Positions 1-7,553 of a stretch of DNA of 64,000 nucleotides are shown here, one piece after another. The notes below the pieces were generated by a model. That model was not told the DNA's origin, did no database searches, and saw only the letters and a list, made by a program, of their open reading frames with translations. A program made the position numbers and the translations under genes. The stretch lies in contig CACXHB010000043.1 in NCBI GenBank assembly GCA_902767315.1, forward strand, positions 1 through 64,000, given 5' to 3'. Source of the DNA: an uncultured Eubacteriales bacterium (GTDB lineage Bacteria; Bacillota; Clostridia; Christensenellales; Aristaeellaceae). The first letter of the stretch is position 1. Each line of letters opens with the position of its first letter.

Positions 1-40
1 GTTCCACACAATCTTTCTTGTACTCGTAGCTGTATTTCAT
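1..40 (-). CDS. IS3-family transposase OrfA, first 13 codons only
   Basis: An ATG at 40 on the minus strand opens a frame that leaves the window at position 1. The peptide MKYSYEYKKDCVE resembles the N-terminus of helix-turn-helix OrfA proteins of IS3/IS150-like elements, and the start lies about 41 nt inside the proposed IS end, the usual place. Too little is visible for anything beyond family level. Confidence 0.55.
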   Translation of the reverse strand, partial: MKYSYEYKKDCVE

Positions 41-81
41 ATAAATACCCCCAATACTGACTGTCCAGTATTGGGGGTACA
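1..81 (-). mobile_element. Left end of an IS3-like insertion sequence (partial)
   Basis: Read on the minus strand, the segment starts at 81 with TGTACCCCCAATACTGGACA, which resembles the TG-starting terminal repeats of IS3/IS150-group elements. It continues through a second copy of the CCCCCAATACTG motif in opposite orientation, so 48-77 can fold into a 12-bp stem, and then reaches an ATG at 40. The 13 codons visible (MKYSYEYKKDCVE) resemble the start of IS3-family OrfA transposases. The rest of the element lies outside the window, so activity and target duplication cannot be judged. Family assignment is from memory of the family's end and start sequences. Confidence 0.7.
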
Positions 82-115
82 TATCAGAGCCTTTGCGCCC
101 CGGGCCGTTTTCGCG

Positions 116-892
116 TTATTGCATATAGCGGCGCATCTGCTGCAGCGCCGATTTTTCCAGCCGGGAAACCTGGGCCTGTGAAATGCCGATTTCCGCCGCC
201 ACTTCCATCTGGGTTCGCCCCTGAAAAAATCGCCGGTTGATGATGCTGCGTTCCCGTTCCGCCAGGCGATTCAGCGCCTGCTGAATGGAAAGATCTCGTA
301 CCCAGTCCTCCTCGTTCACCCGCTCGTCCCGGAGCTGATCCATCACGTAAATGGCGTCGCCTCCGTCCTGATATACCGGGTCAAACAGAGAAACCGGATC
401 CTGCACCGCCTCCAGCGCGGCGGCCACCTCACCCTCGGGCAGCTCCATGGCCTGGGCAATTTCGCTGACCTTGGGCTCTTTTCCGGCGCGAACGGTCAGC
501 TCCTCCCGGGTCCGCAGGGCTCGGTAGGCGGTGTCCCGCAGGGAACGGGATACCCGAATGGGATTGTTGTCCCGCAGATACCGGCGGATCTCGCCGATGA
601 TCATCGGCACCGCATAGGTGGAAAACCGCACGTTCTGACTTAGGTCGAAATGATCGATGGCCTTCATCAGGCCGATGCAGCCCACCTGAAATAAATCGTC
701 CACGCTTTCGCCCCGGTTGTTGAAGCGCTGTATGACGCTGAGCACCAGCCGCAGATTGCCCCGGATAAATTCCGCCCGGGCTTCCGTGTCCCCGGCGTGC
801 ACCCGGGGAAACAATTCCCGCATGCGCTCATTTTTAATTACCGGCAGCGTGGACGTATCCACGCCGCAGATTTCCACTTTGTTGGACGGCAT
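116..892 (-). CDS. sigG: RNA polymerase sporulation sigma factor SigG
   Basis: Late forespore sigma factor, 258 aa, the usual length. The N-terminus MPSNKVEICGVDTSTLPV is nearly the Bacillus SigG start. It is followed by region 2 (NLRLVLSVIQRFNNRGE, DDLFQVGCIGLMKAIDHF, FSTYAVPMIIGEIRRYLRDN) and a region 4 helix-turn-helix (TQMEVAAEIGISQAQVSRLEK). The ATG at 892 is preceded by GGAGGTGA. It lies 61 bp downstream of sigE on the same strand, and a sigma-F/G-type promoter sits in that gap. After the stop only about 35 bp remain before the IS3-like end, and I see no terminator there. Longer in-frame starts would run back into sigE and lack homology. Confidence 0.97.
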   Translation of the reverse strand: MPSNKVEICGVDTSTLPVIKNERMRELFPRVHAGDTEARAEFIRGNLRLVLSVIQRFNNRGESVDDLFQVGCIGLMKAIDHFDLSQNVRFSTYAVPMIIGEIRRYLRDNNPIRVSRSLRDTAYRALRTREELTVRAGKEPKVSEIAQAMELPEGEVAAALEAVQDPVSLFDPVYQDGGDAIYVMDQLRDERVNEEDWVRDLSIQQALNRLAERERSIINRRFFQGRTQMEVAAEIGISQAQVSRLEKSALQQMRRYMQ

Positions 893-915
893 AAAATCAC
901 CTCCGCACGGGAAAG

Positions 916-944
916 AGTATTGCCCTTGCGGAGGCGTCGTATGC
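916..944 (-). promoter_or_regulatory. Sigma-F/sigma-G-type promoter of sigG
   Basis: On the minus strand GCATA (944-940) is followed after 15 bp by GGCAATACT (924-916). This fits the sigma-F consensus GYATA-N15-GGNNANANT at every fixed position and ends 24 bp before the sigG ATG. Forespore transcription of sigG from such a promoter is established in Bacillus; its use here is inferred. Confidence 0.7.
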
Positions 945-953
945 AGCCCATGT

Positions 954-1664
954 TTATGCCATTTTTTCCATTTCCACCCGCAGTTTTCCGATGATGCGCT
1001 TTTCCAGGCGGGATATGTAGCTCTGGGAAATACCCAGCATGTCGGCCACTTCCTTCTGGGTGCGCTCGCTGCCGCCGCCGATGCCGTAACGCAATTCCAC
1101 AATGTTCCGCTCCCGGCTGGACAGGCCGCGAATGGCCGTGCGCAGGCAGCTGCGCTCCACGCTGGAATCCAGATCCCGGGAAACCAGATCCGGTTCCGTG
1201 CCCATTACGTCCGAAAGCAATAGCTCGTTGCCGTCCACGTCGGTGTTCAGCGGCTCGTCGAAGGAGACTTCCAGCTTCAGTCGGCTGGTTCTGCGCAGCA
1301 CCATGAGAATTTCGTTCTCGATGCATCGGGAGGCATAGGTGGCCAGCTTGATGTTCTTGGAAAGATCGAAGGAATTGACCGCCTTGATCAGTCCGATGGT
1401 GCCCACGGAAATCAGATCCTCGATGTTGATGCCCGTGTTTTCGAATTTTCTGGCGATGTAAACCACCAGCCGGAGATTGCGCTCGATGAGGGTGGAACGG
1501 GCCGAAGCGTCTCCGGCGGCCATCTTGCCCATCAGTGCGATTTCCTCCTCCCGGGTCAGGGGCGCGGGCAGCGTGTCGCTGCCGCCAATGTAGCAGATGC
1601 TGCCCCGCCGTAAATGTACCACCAATCCAAATATGGATTTCGTTATGGATTTGGTGCCCTGCAT
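954..1664 (-). CDS. sigE: RNA polymerase sporulation sigma factor SigE (pro-sigma-E)
   Basis: Mother-cell sigma factor, 236 aa. A pro-region of about 24 residues ([20 protein letters not shown]...) precedes YIGGSD, which aligns with the region cut by SpoIIGA in Bacillus pro-SigE. Region 2 ([51 protein letters not shown]) and region 4 ([20 protein letters not shown]) are nearly identical to known SigE. The ATG at 1664 follows AAAGGAGGA. The start lies inside the end of spoIIGA, a 22-nt overlap that suggests coupled translation of protease and substrate. Confidence 0.97.
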   Translation of the reverse strand: MQGTKSITKSIFGLVVHLRRGSICYIGGSDTLPAPLTREEEIALMGKMAAGDASARSTLIERNLRLVVYIARKFENTGINIEDLISVGTIGLIKAVNSFDLSKNIKLATYASRCIENEILMVLRRTSRLKLEVSFDEPLNTDVDGNELLLSDVMGTEPDLVSRDLDSSVERSCLRTAIRGLSSRERNIVELRYGIGGGSERTQKEVADMLGISQSYISRLEKRIIGKLRVEMEKMA

Positions 1665-2464
1665 GAACACTCCTCCTTTGATTGATGTTTCCGGTCTTTG
1701 CCGGCAAAATATTCCATACATTCCGGGGGCGCAAGGGCCCCCGCGCCTCCCGGCAGCGGCCCGGGATAAACGGCCACCCAGAAGGCTTCCCCGGCCTCCG
1801 CGCCGTCGAATTTCAGCGCCTCCGGACAAAAGCAGCCCATGACGCCGCTGCCGCCCACGCCCCCGAAGGCCACCTCCCGCAGCCCGGGAAATGGCCGCCG
1901 CCAGGGCTCCAGCGGGTCGTAATCCCTGGGCAAAAGCCCCTGTAATTGCTCCTGACCCACTACAATCACCGGCAGGGAACTGACGGGCTCCCGCAGCCGG
2001 TTTCCCGTGTCAATCAGCGCCGGGAAAGCCGCCGCTCTTCCGCGCCATTCCAATCGGATCTCCACCCGCCAATTGGCCTGCCATCGGCGCTTCCTGTTCA
2101 ATATCAGTGAGCTGCCCAGGGCGGAAAGACAGTATGTCCCCGCCGCCAGCAGTGAATTTCCCTGAAAGGGGCGGGAGAGGGCATATCCCAGGGCCGAAAG
2201 GGCCAGCACCGCGGCCCCCGCGCCCCGGTGACCCGGCCCCGCCGCCATGCGGGCCATTACCGCCGTCCAGCAAATGCTCAGAAAGTTTTTGACGGCCTCC
2301 GGAAGCGCCATGGGCAGCAGCAGCCCCGCGAACAGCGCCCCCGCCGCCGCGGCGGAAATCAATCGCTTTAGTCGCAGCCGGCGCACGGGCCGCAGCGCCG
2401 CCGCCAGCGTGACGAAATCCAGCGTAAATTCCCGGATCATCAGCATCTCCACGCTGCGGTACAA
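1643..2464 (-). CDS. spoIIGA: Sigma-E processing peptidase SpoIIGA
   Basis: Membrane aspartic protease (family U4) that cuts pro-sigma-E at the asymmetric septum; 273 aa. The N-terminal half has several hydrophobic segments ([50 protein letters not shown]). The C-terminal half holds the active-site motif ALIDTGNRL and the later glycine-rich segment [15 protein letters not shown] place the start at the TTG at 2464 because GGAGGTGG lies 6 bp upstream and the resulting [13 protein letters not shown] matches the family N-terminus. An ATG at 2551 would add 29 unrelated residues. It is first gene of the spoIIGA-sigE-sigG cluster. Confidence 0.9.
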   Translation of the reverse strand: MYRSVEMLMIREFTLDFVTLAAALRPVRRLRLKRLISAAAAGALFAGLLLPMALPEAVKNFLSICWTAVMARMAAGPGHRGAGAAVLALSALGYALSRPFQGNSLLAAGTYCLSALGSSLILNRKRRWQANWRVEIRLEWRGRAAAFPALIDTGNRLREPVSSLPVIVVGQEQLQGLLPRDYDPLEPWRRPFPGLREVAFGGVGGSGVMGCFCPEALKFDGAEAGEAFWVAVYPGPLPGGAGALAPPECMEYFAGKDRKHQSKEECSCRAPNP

Positions 2465-2502
2465 TCGACCACCTCCGAAGCAAAAGTTTACCCTTCCTTC
2501 AC

Positions 2503-2531
2503 ATAATTTACCCGGAGAAAAAGTCGTACAA
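2503..2531 (-). promoter_or_regulatory. Possible sigma-A-type promoter of spoIIGA
   Basis: On the minus strand TTGTAC (2531-2526) and AATTAT (2508-2503) are 17 bp apart, about 39 bp before the TTG start. The boxes are imperfect, as expected for an activator-dependent promoter, and two tandem Spo0A-like boxes sit just upstream at 2544-2557. The exact boxes are uncertain. Confidence 0.4.
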
Positions 2532-2543
2532 AACCGCCGTAAT

Positions 2544-2658
2544 TTCGACATTCGACAGTGTTATTTTAAAGTTTCGACATTCTTATCATTCTTAGTAGCC
2601 GCAAAATCCCATGAAAACCCAATCATTACGGCATATTTACATTCGACAATCCTCGACA
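2544..2658. promoter_or_regulatory. Cluster of Spo0A-box-like sites
   Basis: The heptamer TTCGACA (reverse complement TGTCGAA, the Spo0A box) occurs four times, at 2544-2550, 2551-2557, 2573-2579 and 2642-2648. One near match, CTCGACA, is at 2652-2658. All read the same way, as TGTCGAA on the minus strand towards spoIIGA. The spoIIG promoter is a classic Spo0A-activated target. The cluster also lies 68-182 bp upstream of the plus-strand ylmC-like gene. Confidence 0.85.
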
Positions 2659-2725
2659 CAGCTTTCGCCGCGCGACACGGGAAACCAAATTTTCTTTTCC
2701 GGCATAGAATGCTTCGGGGGGGGCG

Positions 2726-2971
2726 ATGGGGATGTTGTTTTCGGAATTAAAGCAGAAGGACGTCATCAATATCTGCAACGGCAAACGCCTGGGCCGGCCC
2801 TTTGATCTGCTTTTGAACGAACAGGCCTGCGTGGAGGCCATTCTCGTACCCGCGCAGAACGGCTTTCTGGGGCTGTTTCGCACGGAAAAGGAGGGCCTGG
2901 CCATCCCCTGGAATCACATTCGCCGTATTGGAGACGACGTAATTCTGGTGGATATGGAACCTGATGCGTAA
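2726..2971 (+). CDS. YlmC/YmxH-family PRC-barrel protein
   Basis: Small 81-aa protein, MGMLFSELKQKDVINICNGK..., with the pattern of the YlmC/YmxH sporulation-associated PRC-barrel family: SELKQKDVINI, GKRLGRPFDLLL, then IPWNHIRRIGDDVILVD at the end. Function in the family is poorly defined. It is divergent from spoIIGA and shares the intergenic region with the Spo0A-like boxes. A G-rich stretch just before the ATG may serve as ribosome binding site. Confidence 0.85.
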   Translation: MGMLFSELKQKDVINICNGKRLGRPFDLLLNEQACVEAILVPAQNGFLGLFRTEKEGLAIPWNHIRRIGDDVILVDMEPDA

Positions 2972-3049
2972 AATCAGATTTCACATTGCCGCGCATTATA
3001 CCAAATACACCGGAAATTTCTGAAAATCGAAGTTTTTTTAACAAAACAC

Positions 3050-3078
3050 TGGACTTGACTGCGAACTTTGTGTATAAT
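3050..3078 (+). promoter_or_regulatory. Sigma-A promoter of nrdR
   Basis: TGGACT (3050-3055) and TATAAT (3073-3078) are separated by 17 bp and lie 26 bp upstream of the GTG start of nrdR. A nearby TTGACT at 3055-3060 would leave only 12 bp and is less likely. Confidence 0.6.
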
Positions 3079-3103
3079 ATTAACGAATGAGGTGAGCGCG
3101 GAA

Positions 3104-3601
3104 GTGAAATGCGTCTTCTGTGATTGCATGCAAAGCCGGGTGGTAGATTCCCGGCTCAGCGACGACGGCACCAGCATTCGCCGCCGCAGAGAGTGCGAGG
3201 CCTGCGGTCGCCGGTTTACTACCTATGAAAAGGTGGAAATGATCCCGGTGATGGTCGTAAAGCGGGACAAAACCCGTCAGGCTTTTGACGCGGCGAAAAT
3301 TCGCCCGGGCGTGATCAAGGCCTGCGAAAAGCGGCCCGTTTCCCTGGGACAGATCGACGATCTGGTGCGCAGCGTCGAAAAAAAAGTATATTCCATGGGC
3401 GATACGGAAGTCACCAGCCTGGCGGTGGGCGAGATCGTGATGGAAGAATTAAAAAAGCTGGACGAAGTGGCGTATGTCCGGTTTGCTTCCGTGTACCGGC
3501 AGTTTAAGGACATTCAAACCTTCATGAACGAACTGTCCAAATTGCTCACCGATTCCGAAATGGGTACTACCGACGGACAAACTCCGGCGGATAAATACTA
3601 A
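3104..3601 (+). CDS. nrdR: Transcriptional repressor NrdR
   Basis: Regulator of ribonucleotide reductase genes, 165 aa. The N-terminal zinc ribbon starts at residue 1 (MKCVFCDCMQSRVVDSR) and continues with the second pair CEACGRRFTTYE. The ATP-cone domain follows (VVKRDKTRQAFDAAKI through VAYVRFASVYRQFKD). The start is the GTG at 3104, with AGGTGA 8 bp upstream; the longer ATG at 3068 overlaps the promoter and adds residues absent from the family. The C-terminal tail after residue 150 is poorly conserved. No nrd gene is in the window. Confidence 0.96.
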   Translation: MKCVFCDCMQSRVVDSRLSDDGTSIRRRRECEACGRRFTTYEKVEMIPVMVVKRDKTRQAFDAAKIRPGVIKACEKRPVSLGQIDDLVRSVEKKVYSMGDTEVTSLAVGEIVMEELKKLDEVAYVRFASVYRQFKDIQTFMNELSKLLTDSEMGTTDGQTPADKY

Positions 3602-3625
3602 TATACAAGAAATGAGGACACGCAC

Positions 3626-4327
3626 ATGGCAAATGAATTGATACTGGCCGTTGACGACGAGGCTCATATCCTTGAACTGTTGTCGTTCAATCTGGAGGCA
3701 TCCGGCTACCGGGTCGTGACTGCCACCACAGGTGAAGATGCACTGGCGGTCTGCCAGCGCGAGCGTCCTGCAATGGTGCTTTTGGACATTATGCTCCCCG
3801 GCATCGATGGCATGGAAGTCTGCCGCCGTCTGAAGGGACAGTCCACCACTGCGGACATCCCGATCATTATGCTGACGGCCAAGGGCGACGAAGTGGACAA
3901 GATCCTGGGCCTGGAACTGGGCGCAGACGATTATATTACCAAGCCCTTCTCCGTGCGGGAACTGATCGCCCGGGTAAAGGCGCTTTTGCGCCGCGCCGCG
4001 CCTCAGAATGAGGAAGAGGGCATTCTCCACGTGGGCGGCCTGACCATCGACGTGGGCAATTATGAAGCCTTCCGCAACGGCGAAAAGCTTTCCCTGACGC
4101 TGAAAGAGTTCGAACTGCTCAAGCTGCTGGTGCTCAGCCGCGGCAAGGTGTTGACCCGCGATTTCCTGCTGGATCGCATCTGGGGCTATGAATTCTACGG
4201 CGAGACCCGCACGGTGGACGTGCATATCCGTCACATCCGCCAGAAGCTGGGAGACGACGCCCGTTATATCGAAACCATCCGCGGCGTCGGCTATAAGTTC
4301 AACGACAAGCAGGAGAACCGCCTGTGA
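3626..4327 (+). CDS. OmpR/PhoB-family response regulator
   Basis: Two-component regulator, 233 aa. The receiver domain (about 1-120) has DDE near residue 10, phosphoacceptor D54 in LLDIMLPG, and the K of DDYITKPF. The C-terminal winged helix (about 135-228) has LTLKEFELLKLL and TVDVHIRHIRQKLGD...IRGVGYKF. It overlaps the next gene, a histidine kinase, by 4 bp, so they are a cognate pair. Similarity is to PhoP/PhoB-type regulators, but no phosphate uptake genes are nearby, so the stimulus is open. It is 24 bp downstream of nrdR and may share its promoter. Confidence 0.95.
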   Translation: MANELILAVDDEAHILELLSFNLEASGYRVVTATTGEDALAVCQRERPAMVLLDIMLPGIDGMEVCRRLKGQSTTADIPIIMLTAKGDEVDKILGLELGADDYITKPFSVRELIARVKALLRRAAPQNEEEGILHVGGLTIDVGNYEAFRNGEKLSLTLKEFELLKLLVLSRGKVLTRDFLLDRIWGYEFYGETRTVDVHIRHIRQKLGDDARYIETIRGVGYKFNDKQENRL

Positions 4328-6102
4328 GAATTAGGGTTGCGCACGCCGCAACCCTTTTCACCTTACTTATCCTGGTGGTATTGGTGGTGCTCAGCTGCGT
4401 TTCTCTGGTGGGCGAACGCAATCGGGATCTGTCAGGGGATCTGGAACTTTCCTGCACCCTGGTTTCCGAATTCGCTCCTTCCGGAAACGACACGGAGGGC
4501 TTTACCGCCCTTTCGCACTATCTGCGCAACCGGGGCATTACCGCCCGGGTTTACGCCGCCAGCGGTCAGGTGATTTACGCTGCCGACGGTCTTGACGAGC
4601 CGATGAGCCAGGAAGACATGTCGCGGGCACGTAAGGGCGGATCGGGCGCATATGAATCCAAAGGACCGAACGGCGAAGCGGTTCTTTGCGCCACCGATGT
4701 GCTGGAGGACGGTTCCTATATTAAGGTAACCGTGGCAAAGCAGGGCTTCTGGGATTCCATTTTCCAGAAAACCTCCGGCATTTACGTGAGCATTTTTCTT
4801 GTTATCTGCATGGCCTTTTTCGTGGTGCTGATCGTTCTGAACGCCCGGCGCCGGCTTTCCGTGGAACGGGTCATGGGCGTGCTGGATTCCTTCTCGGACG
4901 GACACTTTAACGCCCGCCTGACGGAAAACAGCGGCTTCAGCCCCGAAGCGCGGAAGGAATATAACGCCATTCTGGATCGCATCGACCAGCGCATCTTCGA
5001 CCAGCGCAGCTCCAATCAGGCCATGAGCGTGGTCATGAACCAGATGCAAAACGGCATCATCGCCGTGGATCAGGATCTGCGGGTCATCGTGGTTACCCCC
5101 GTGGCCAAGCAGCTGCTGGGGATCACCGGCGACGTGCGTGGCATGCATATTGACGAAGCCTCTCAGGACGTGAAGCTGGAAGGCGTGCTGTCCGAAGCCA
5201 TGCGCCAGGGCGGCGTGTATACCAATGAGGTCGCGGCCCGCACGGCCATGGGCCGGGGACACAGGCCCCTGCGGCTGTATGTGTCGCCCATGCGGAAGGA
5301 AAACCGCGTGGTGGGCGCGCTGGCCATGATCGAGGACATTACCGAATTGCGCCGGTTGGAGCAGGTGCGCACGGATTTCGCGGCCAATGTTTCCCATGAA
5401 CTGAAGACGCCGCTGACTTCCATCCGCGGTTTTGTGGAAACCCTGCTGGACGGCGCCATCGACAATCCGGAAATGGCCCGGAAATTCCTGAACATCATCA
5501 TGTTGGAATCCGAGCGCCTGACCCGGTTGATCAACGACATTCTTTCCATTTCCAAATTGGAAAGCGGCATGGATGAAGCCCCCAAGGAGCGCATCCGCCT
5601 GGATAAGGCGGCCTACGACGTAACCGACATGCTCTCCATCCACGCCCTGGAAAAGCAGGTCACCCTCAATTGTCACATGAATTCCGAACCGGTGTATATC
5701 ATCGGCAACAAGGACCATGTGGAACAGATGCTGATTAACCTCATCGAGAACGGCATCAAGTACAATAAGCCCGGCGGATCCGTAACGGTGCAGGTGTTCG
5801 CCAACGAATCGGAGGCCAATCTCTCCGTGGCGGATACGGGCATCGGCATTGCGGAGGAACATCTGCCCCGTATGTTCGAACGCTTCTATCGGGTGGATAA
5901 GGGCCGTTCCCGGTCCATGGGCGGCACCGGATTGGGCCTTGCCATTGTAAAGCACATCGTGCGCACCATGAAGGGCGAAATCGAAGTGCATTCCAAATTG
6001 GGCGAAGGCACCGAATTCCTGGTAACCATCCCGCTGGCCCCGCCGCCGAAGGAGGACGAAATCTCCCACGACGACATCGGCCAGGAGGACGATCTGGCTT
6101 AA
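4324..6102 (+). CDS. PhoR-like membrane sensor histidine kinase
   Basis: 592-aa sensor kinase. Membrane helices at about 8-30 and 150-173 flank an extracytoplasmic domain. After the second helix come a HAMP-like linker, a PAS-like domain (about 240-345, ending in AMIEDITELRRLE), the HisKA helix with H358 in NVSHELKTPLTSIRG, and the HATPase domain (NLIENGIKYN, VADTGIGI, GTGLGLAIVKHI). The start is the GTG at 4324, which overlaps the stop of the response regulator gene (GTGA). Architecture matches PhoR/WalK-like kinases; the signal is unknown. A bidirectional terminator follows. Confidence 0.95.
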   Translation: MRIRVAHAATLFTLLILVVLVVLSCVSLVGERNRDLSGDLELSCTLVSEFAPSGNDTEGFTALSHYLRNRGITARVYAASGQVIYAADGLDEPMSQEDMSRARKGGSGAYESKGPNGEAVLCATDVLEDGSYIKVTVAKQGFWDSIFQKTSGIYVSIFLVICMAFFVVLIVLNARRRLSVERVMGVLDSFSDGHFNARLTENSGFSPEARKEYNAILDRIDQRIFDQRSSNQAMSVVMNQMQNGIIAVDQDLRVIVVTPVAKQLLGITGDVRGMHIDEASQDVKLEGVLSEAMRQGGVYTNEVAARTAMGRGHRPLRLYVSPMRKENRVVGALAMIEDITELRRLEQVRTDFAANVSHELKTPLTSIRGFVETLLDGAIDNPEMARKFLNIIMLESERLTRLINDILSISKLESGMDEAPKERIRLDKAAYDVTDMLSIHALEKQVTLNCHMNSEPVYIIGNKDHVEQMLINLIENGIKYNKPGGSVTVQVFANESEANLSVADTGIGIAEEHLPRMFERFYRVDKGRSRSMGGTGLGLAIVKHIVRTMKGEIEVHSKLGEGTEFLVTIPLAPPPKEDEISHDDIGQEDDLA

Positions 6103-6110
6103 TTCCATAA

Positions 6111-6154
6111 AAAACGAGCGGTTCCGGCGCATTTGCGTCAAAACCGCTCGTTTT
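6111..6154. terminator. Bidirectional Rho-independent terminator
   Basis: AAAACGAGCGGTT (6111-6123) pairs with AACCGCTCGTTTT (6142-6154). The A-rich and T-rich flanks would end both the kinase transcript and the convergent small membrane protein gene. Confidence 0.9.
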
Positions 6155-6161
6155 GTTTGTA

Positions 6162-6470
6162 TTATTCTTCGGGCATCAGGTCGTTCTCGGTGAGAATCGC
6201 CTCATACTTTTCGGCCTTGGCCTTGTAAGAGTCCCGCTCCGCCTTGGTGGATTCCAATTCCATGCGCAGGTTGGCGCTTTCGTTGGAAAGAGATTCCAGG
6301 GTGGAAGTATCGCTCACGGCCCGCAGCACGCTGTTGCGCTGTTTCAGGTCTTTGTTTTCTCCGTGCCACTGATAGGCGAAAGCGCCCAGCACGATGACCG
6401 CCAACAGCAAAACCGCGCATACAATCAGCAGCAGCTTCGTGTTGAGAAAGGTCTTGTTCTTTTTGTCCAT
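6162..6470 (-). CDS. Small membrane-anchored coiled-coil protein, unknown function
   Basis: 102-aa protein. A short basic N-terminus (MDKKNKTFLNTK) precedes one hydrophobic helix (about 13-35, LLLIVCAVLLLAVIVLGAFAY). The remainder is charged with heptad-like spacing (LKQRNSVLRAV...LESLSNESANLRMELESTKAERDSYKAKAEKYEAIL), so probably coiled coil. The ATG at 6470 follows GGAGGG and has its own promoter at 6498-6526. It may be a DivIC- or SLC-like membrane protein, but no specific signature is visible. Confidence 0.75.
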   Translation of the reverse strand: MDKKNKTFLNTKLLLIVCAVLLLAVIVLGAFAYQWHGENKDLKQRNSVLRAVSDTSTLESLSNESANLRMELESTKAERDSYKAKAEKYEAILTENDLMPEE

Positions 6471-6497
6471 AAAATCCCTCCAAAAATTGCTGCAATT

Positions 6498-6526
6498 ATT
6501 ATAATCCATTTACGCCGGGTTTTCAA
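6498..6526 (-). promoter_or_regulatory. Sigma-A promoter of the small membrane protein gene
   Basis: On the minus strand TTGAAA (6526-6521) and TATAAT (6503-6498) are spaced by 17 bp, 28 bp before the start at 6470. Confidence 0.7.
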
Positions 6527-6570
6527 CCGTTTGCGTTCAAAATTGTGTCCTTTTTCTGTGCCCGGTCAAG

Positions 6571-6598
6571 TTGACAAGGTATGCTGTGTGAGTATAAT
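6571..6598 (+). promoter_or_regulatory. Sigma-A promoter of the carbohydrate gene run
   Basis: TTGACA (6571-6576) and TATAAT (6593-6598) with a 16-bp spacer, 36 bp before the nucleotidyltransferase start. Both hexamers are perfect, so strong constitutive expression is likely. Confidence 0.8.
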
Positions 6599-6634
6599 GT
6601 ATATTGAATCCATCTGGTTTGGAGGAGAATTCTG

Positions 6635-7549
6635 ATGAATCAACCGACTTTGGTCATTATGGCGGCCGGTATGGGCAGCCGCTTTGGCGGAAATAAGCAG
6701 ATCACCCCGGTGGACGATATGGGTCAGGTGATTCTGGATTATTCGGTATATGACGCCCATCGCGCGGGCTTTGAGAACGTAGTCTGCGTCATCAAGCACG
6801 ATTTTGCGGAAGACTTTCATCGCCGCATTGGCAGCCGCATGGCCGGCAAAGTGAACCTTACTTATGCCTATCAGGAACTGGATATGCTCCCCGCGGGCTT
6901 TTCCGTGCCGGAAGGCCGGGTGAAGCCCTTCGGCACGGCCCACGCGGTGCTCTGCGCAAAGGAACTCATTCACGGCCCCTTCTGCGTGGTGAATGCCGAC
7001 GATTTCTATGGCGCGGACGCCTTCCGGCAGGCCTATGATTTCCTCTCCCAGCCTCACGCCGCCACGGAGCACGCCATGGTGGGCTACGCCGTGGAAAATA
7101 CCCTGACGGAAAACGGCTCCGTGTCCCGGGGCGTGTGCGAAACCGACGAACACGGCCGCCTGACCAGCATCACCGAACGCACCTATATCGTGCCCCGGCC
7201 CGGCGGCGCGGCGTTTTCGGAGGATAAGGGACAGAGTTTTACCTTCATCCCCGCGGGTACCGTGGTTTCCATGAATCTGTGGTGCTTCCAGCACTCCATG
7301 CTGGATGAAATTTCCCATCGGTTTTCCGCCTTCCTGCGGGAAAATCTCCCGGTCAATCCCCTCAAGTGCGAATACTATCTGCCTTCCGTGCCCAACCAGT
7401 GCATCCGGGAAGGCAAGGCTACCGTTCAGGTGCTGCATACCCCGGAAAAGTGGTTTGGTATGACCTATCACGAGGATTTGGAAAAGGTGCGCGGCGCAAT
7501 CGAAGAAATGAAGGCGGCGGGGAAGTACCCCGACGATCTGTGGAGGTAA
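6635..7549 (+). CDS. Sugar-1-phosphate nucleotidyltransferase
   Basis: 304-aa NTP-transferase family protein. The N-terminal nucleotide-binding signature MAAGMGSRFGGNKQ is followed by an acidic metal-binding motif VVNADDFYG near residue 122. Such enzymes join a sugar 1-phosphate to UTP or another NTP. The next gene, 4 bp away, encodes an anomeric-type sugar kinase, so the two could convert a free sugar to a nucleotide sugar (GlcNAc or GalNAc to UDP-HexNAc is my best guess from the kinase). The C-terminal third (EYYLPSVPNQCIREGKATVQVLHT) is typical of stand-alone members. Substrate not shown by the sequence. Confidence 0.85.
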   Translation: MNQPTLVIMAAGMGSRFGGNKQITPVDDMGQVILDYSVYDAHRAGFENVVCVIKHDFAEDFHRRIGSRMAGKVNLTYAYQELDMLPAGFSVPEGRVKPFGTAHAVLCAKELIHGPFCVVNADDFYGADAFRQAYDFLSQPHAATEHAMVGYAVENTLTENGSVSRGVCETDEHGRLTSITERTYIVPRPGGAAFSEDKGQSFTFIPAGTVVSMNLWCFQHSMLDEISHRFSAFLRENLPVNPLKCEYYLPSVPNQCIREGKATVQVLHTPEKWFGMTYHEDLEKVRGAIEEMKAAGKYPDDLWR

Positions 7550-7553
7550 AAAC

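Noticed and set aside
3055-3060. TTGACT as the -35 box for nrdR
   Set aside because: Only 12 bp separate it from TATAAT; TGGACT at 3050 gives the normal 17 bp.
4432-6141. A 569-codon open frame opposite the histidine kinase gene
   Set aside because: It is the antisense shadow of a clearly conserved kinase gene, rich in His/Gly and without any recognisable domain; high G+C coding sequence commonly gives such frames.
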